From positions 1-25,142 of the forward strand of contig JBPOIS010000027.1 of NCBI GenBank assembly GCA_052034295.1: 25,142 nt of DNA, read 5' to 3'. This DNA comes from JBPOIS01 sp052034295 (GTDB taxonomy: Bacteria; Pseudomonadota; Gammaproteobacteria; Pseudomonadales; Moraxellaceae). Within the stretch, counting starts at the first letter, position 1, and each line of letters begins with the position of its first letter. The position numbers were made by a program, and so were the translations under genes. A model generated the notes under the pieces. The model worked only from the letters and a program-made list of their open reading frames with translations. It was not told the origin of the DNA and did not search any database. Below are positions 23,589 to 25,142 of this stretch, one piece after another.

Positions 23589-24079
23589 TGCGCCGGATCA
23601 TTTCTGTCCTGATGGAAAACGAATCAGGCGCACTGTCGCGTCTGGTCGGACTGTTCAGCCAGCGTGGCTACAACATCGAGACCCTGAACGTCGCCCCGAC
23701 TGAGGACCCGACCCTGTCGCGGCTGACCCTGACCACCAGCGGCGACGAGCACAAGATCGAGCAGATCACCAAGCAGCTCAACAAGCTGATCGAAGTGGTC
23801 AAGGTCGTGGACCTGTCCGAAGGCAGCCACATCGAGCGCGAACTGATGCTGGTCAAGCTGAAGGCCACCGGTGCGGCCCGTGCCGAGATCAAGCGCACCG
23901 CTGACATCTTCCGCGCGCAGGTCATCGACGTGACCCCGACCACCTACACCCTGCAGATTGCCGGCAGCACCAGCAAGCTCGATGGTTTCATCGACGCGCT
24001 GGCCGAAAACACCATCCTCGAAGTGGTGCGTTCGGGCGTGTCGGGCATCTCCCGGGGTGAAAAAGTCCTCAGCCTGTAA
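23588..24079 (+). CDS. ilvH: Acetolactate synthase small (regulatory) subunit
   Basis: The regulatory partner of IlvI, needed for full activity and for feedback inhibition by valine. The 163-residue length is the same as E. coli IlvH. It has an N-terminal ACT domain (ISVLMENESGALSRLVGLF, then GYNIETLNVAPTED) where valine binds in this family, and a C-terminal domain beginning around ELMLVKLKA. The ATG at 23588 shares its A with the ilvI stop (TGATG), and GGGGAG lies 8 bases upstream within ilvI, so the two subunits are translationally coupled. An open frame upstream to 23561 is inside ilvI and lacks homology. Confidence 0.96.
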   Translation: MRRIISVLMENESGALSRLVGLFSQRGYNIETLNVAPTEDPTLSRLTLTTSGDEHKIEQITKQLNKLIEVVKVVDLSEGSHIERELMLVKLKATGAARAEIKRTADIFRAQVIDVTPTTYTLQIAGSTSKLDGFIDALAENTILEVVRSGVSGISRGEKVLSL

Positions 24080-24091
24080 ATTTCTGGCTGT

Positions 24092-24109
24092 CCTCCCCAG
24101 CCGGGGAGG
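24092..24109 (+). promoter_or_regulatory. Alternative (antiterminator-like) hairpin between ilvH and ilvC
   Basis: CCTCCCC at 24092-24098 pairs perfectly with GGGGAGG at 24103-24109 across a 4-base loop (7 bp). The right arm is also the left arm of the following terminator, so the two structures exclude each other. This is the geometry of an attenuator, although no sensing element is recognised. Confidence 0.5.
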
Positions 24110-24131
24110 GCGGCAAACTCCCCGGTTTTTT
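24101..24131 (+). terminator. Intrinsic terminator between ilvH and ilvC
   Basis: CCGGGGAG at 24101-24108 pairs with CTCCCCGG at 24118-24125 (8 bp, 9-base loop) and is followed directly by six T residues (24126-24131). It starts 21 bases after the ilvH stop. If active, ilvC depends on read-through or on its own promoter; TATCGT at 24134-24139, preceded by TGC, could be an extended -10 element, without a clear -35. Confidence 0.75.
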
Positions 24132-24180
24132 GCTATCGTACGCGGCACCTTATTCGCCGCGCCCCACTGGAGCACACTGC

Positions 24181-25142
24181 ATGAACATTCTGTATGACAA
24201 GGACGCCGACCTGTCCATCATCCAAGGCAAAAAAGTCGCCATCATCGGCTACGGCTCGCAGGGCCACGCCCACGCGCTGAACCTGAAGGATTCCGGTGTG
24301 GACGTCACCATCGGCCTGCGCAAGGACTCGGCTTCGGTCAAAAAAGCCCAGAATGCCGGCCTGAAGGTCGCTGAAGTCAAGGACGCCGTGGCCGGCGCGG
24401 ACGTGGTCATGATCCTGACCCCGGATGAATTCCAGTCCAAACTGTACCGCGACGAAATCGAGCCGAACATCAAGCAGGGCGGCGTGCTGGCCTTTGCCCA
24501 CGGGTTTGCCATCCACTACAACCAGGTCGTGCCGCGCAAGGACCTGGATGTGATCATGGTTGCCCCGAAAGCCCCCGGCCACACCGTGCGCTCGGAATTC
24601 CAGCGCGGCAGCGGCGTGCCTGACCTGATCGCCGTGTATCAGGATGCGTCCGGCAAGGCCCGTGACATCGCCCTGTCGTATGCCTCGGGCGTGGGCGGTG
24701 GCCGCACCGGCATCATCGAAACCACCTTCAAGGACGAAACCGAAACCGACCTGTTCGGTGAGCAGGCCGTGCTGTGCGGTGGCGCAGTTGAGCTGGTCAA
24801 GATGGGCTTTGAAACCCTGGTTGAAGCCGGTTACAAGCCGGAAATGGCCTATTTTGAGTGCCTGCACGAGCTGAAGCTGATCGTGGACCTGATGTTCGAA
24901 GGCGGCATCGCCGACATGAACTACTCGATCTCCAACAATGCCGAATACGGCGAGTACGTGACCGGCCCGGAAGTCATCAATGAGCAGTCGCGCCAGGCCA
25001 TGCGCAACGCGCTGAAACGCATCCAGTCCGGTGAATACGCCAAGATGTTCATCGCCGAAGGCGCGCACAACTACCCGAGCATGACCGCTGCCCGCCGCAA
25101 CAACGCGGCCCACGGCATCGAAGTGGTCGGTGGCCAGCTGCG
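24181..25142 (+). CDS. ilvC: Ketol-acid reductoisomerase, class I (C-terminus cut by the window)
   Basis: Mg2+- and NADPH-dependent second enzyme of the branched-chain pathway; it isomerises and reduces acetolactate or acetohydroxybutyrate from IlvIH. 320 residues are visible and the reading frame runs off the window end; class I enzymes are about 338 residues, so only about 18 are missing. The N-terminal Rossmann motif GYGSQGHAHA (23-32) is followed by FAHGFAIHY and APKAPGHTVRSEF, and the knotted C-terminal domain has the metal-binding DETETDLFGEQAVLCGG and ECLHELKLIVDLM segments. The ATG at 24181 has GGAG 8 bases upstream. The sequence reads very like the Acinetobacter enzyme. It lies 101 bases after ilvH, behind a terminator-like hairpin. 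Confidence 0.97.
   Translation, partial: MNILYDKDADLSIIQGKKVAIIGYGSQGHAHALNLKDSGVDVTIGLRKDSASVKKAQNAGLKVAEVKDAVAGADVVMILTPDEFQSKLYRDEIEPNIKQGGVLAFAHGFAIHYNQVVPRKDLDVIMVAPKAPGHTVRSEFQRGSGVPDLIAVYQDASGKARDIALSYASGVGGGRTGIIETTFKDETETDLFGEQAVLCGGAVELVKMGFETLVEAGYKPEMAYFECLHELKLIVDLMFEGGIADMNYSISNNAEYGEYVTGPEVINEQSRQAMRNALKRIQSGEYAKMFIAEGAHNYPSMTAARRNNAAHGIEVVGGQL

Noticed and set aside
1..25142. CRISPR arrays, tRNA or rRNA genes
   Set aside because: No regularly spaced repeats and no cloverleaf or rRNA-like sequence were noticed by eye; a tRNAscan and CRISPR finder run would settle it.

Overview
The window is GC-rich, densely coded bacterial chromosome, typical of a gammaproteobacterium. Gene content and order (fabI; lptE-holA next to macA-macB-outer membrane factor; leuS; DUF4124 proteins; ilvI-ilvH-ilvC) and an IlvC that reads very like the Acinetobacter enzyme suggest the family Moraxellaceae. 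A GC-rich genus of the Perlucidibaca/Paraperlucidibaca kind would fit. The placement is an inference from synteny and remembered sequences, not a database search.

Layout. (1) 66-1531, plus strand: fabI (enoyl-ACP reductase), overlapped by a YoaK/DUF1275 membrane protein gene. (2) 7961-1590, minus strand: lptE and holA, then macA, macB and an outer membrane factor lipoprotein gene, which together encode a complete tripartite MacAB-type exporter. (3) 8147-15971, plus strand: a tight five-gene cluster encoding a SWIM zinc-finger protein, a DUF5691 helical protein, a MoxR-type AAA+ ATPase, a DUF5682 protein and a von Willebrand A protein. Four of the five resemble E. coli YehQ, YehL, YehM and YehP. 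A beta-helix lipoprotein gene follows on the same strand. (4) 20994-17716 and 21410-21009, minus strand: two tandem DUF4124 periplasmic protein genes and leuS, which ends at a clear intrinsic terminator facing the cluster. (5) 21864-25142, plus strand: ilvI-ilvH-ilvC, the acetolactate synthase and ketol-acid reductoisomerase genes, with ilvC cut by the window edge.

The most interesting part is 8.0-17.65 kb. In many gammaproteobacteria leuS, lptE and holA are neighbours. Here about 9.7 kb of opposite-strand accessory genes separates leuS from lptE-holA. The MoxR/VWA pair implies an ATP-driven chaperone-like machine. The DUF5682 protein carries, to my reading, the His/Glu motif layout of the TraB/PrgY/TIKI (EreA/ChaN-like) fold, so it is a candidate hydrolase, effector or substrate of the machine. 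The SWIM and DUF5691 proteins could supply nucleic-acid or protein recognition. The following lipoprotein gene has a C7 tract just after its best start codon that puts that start out of frame; this may be a phase-variable switch, a sequencing error, or a sign that a TTG start is used.

Regulatory structure is visible around the ilv genes: a good sigma70-type promoter and a roughly 300-nt leader before ilvI, and two mutually exclusive hairpins between ilvH and ilvC, one of which is an intrinsic terminator.
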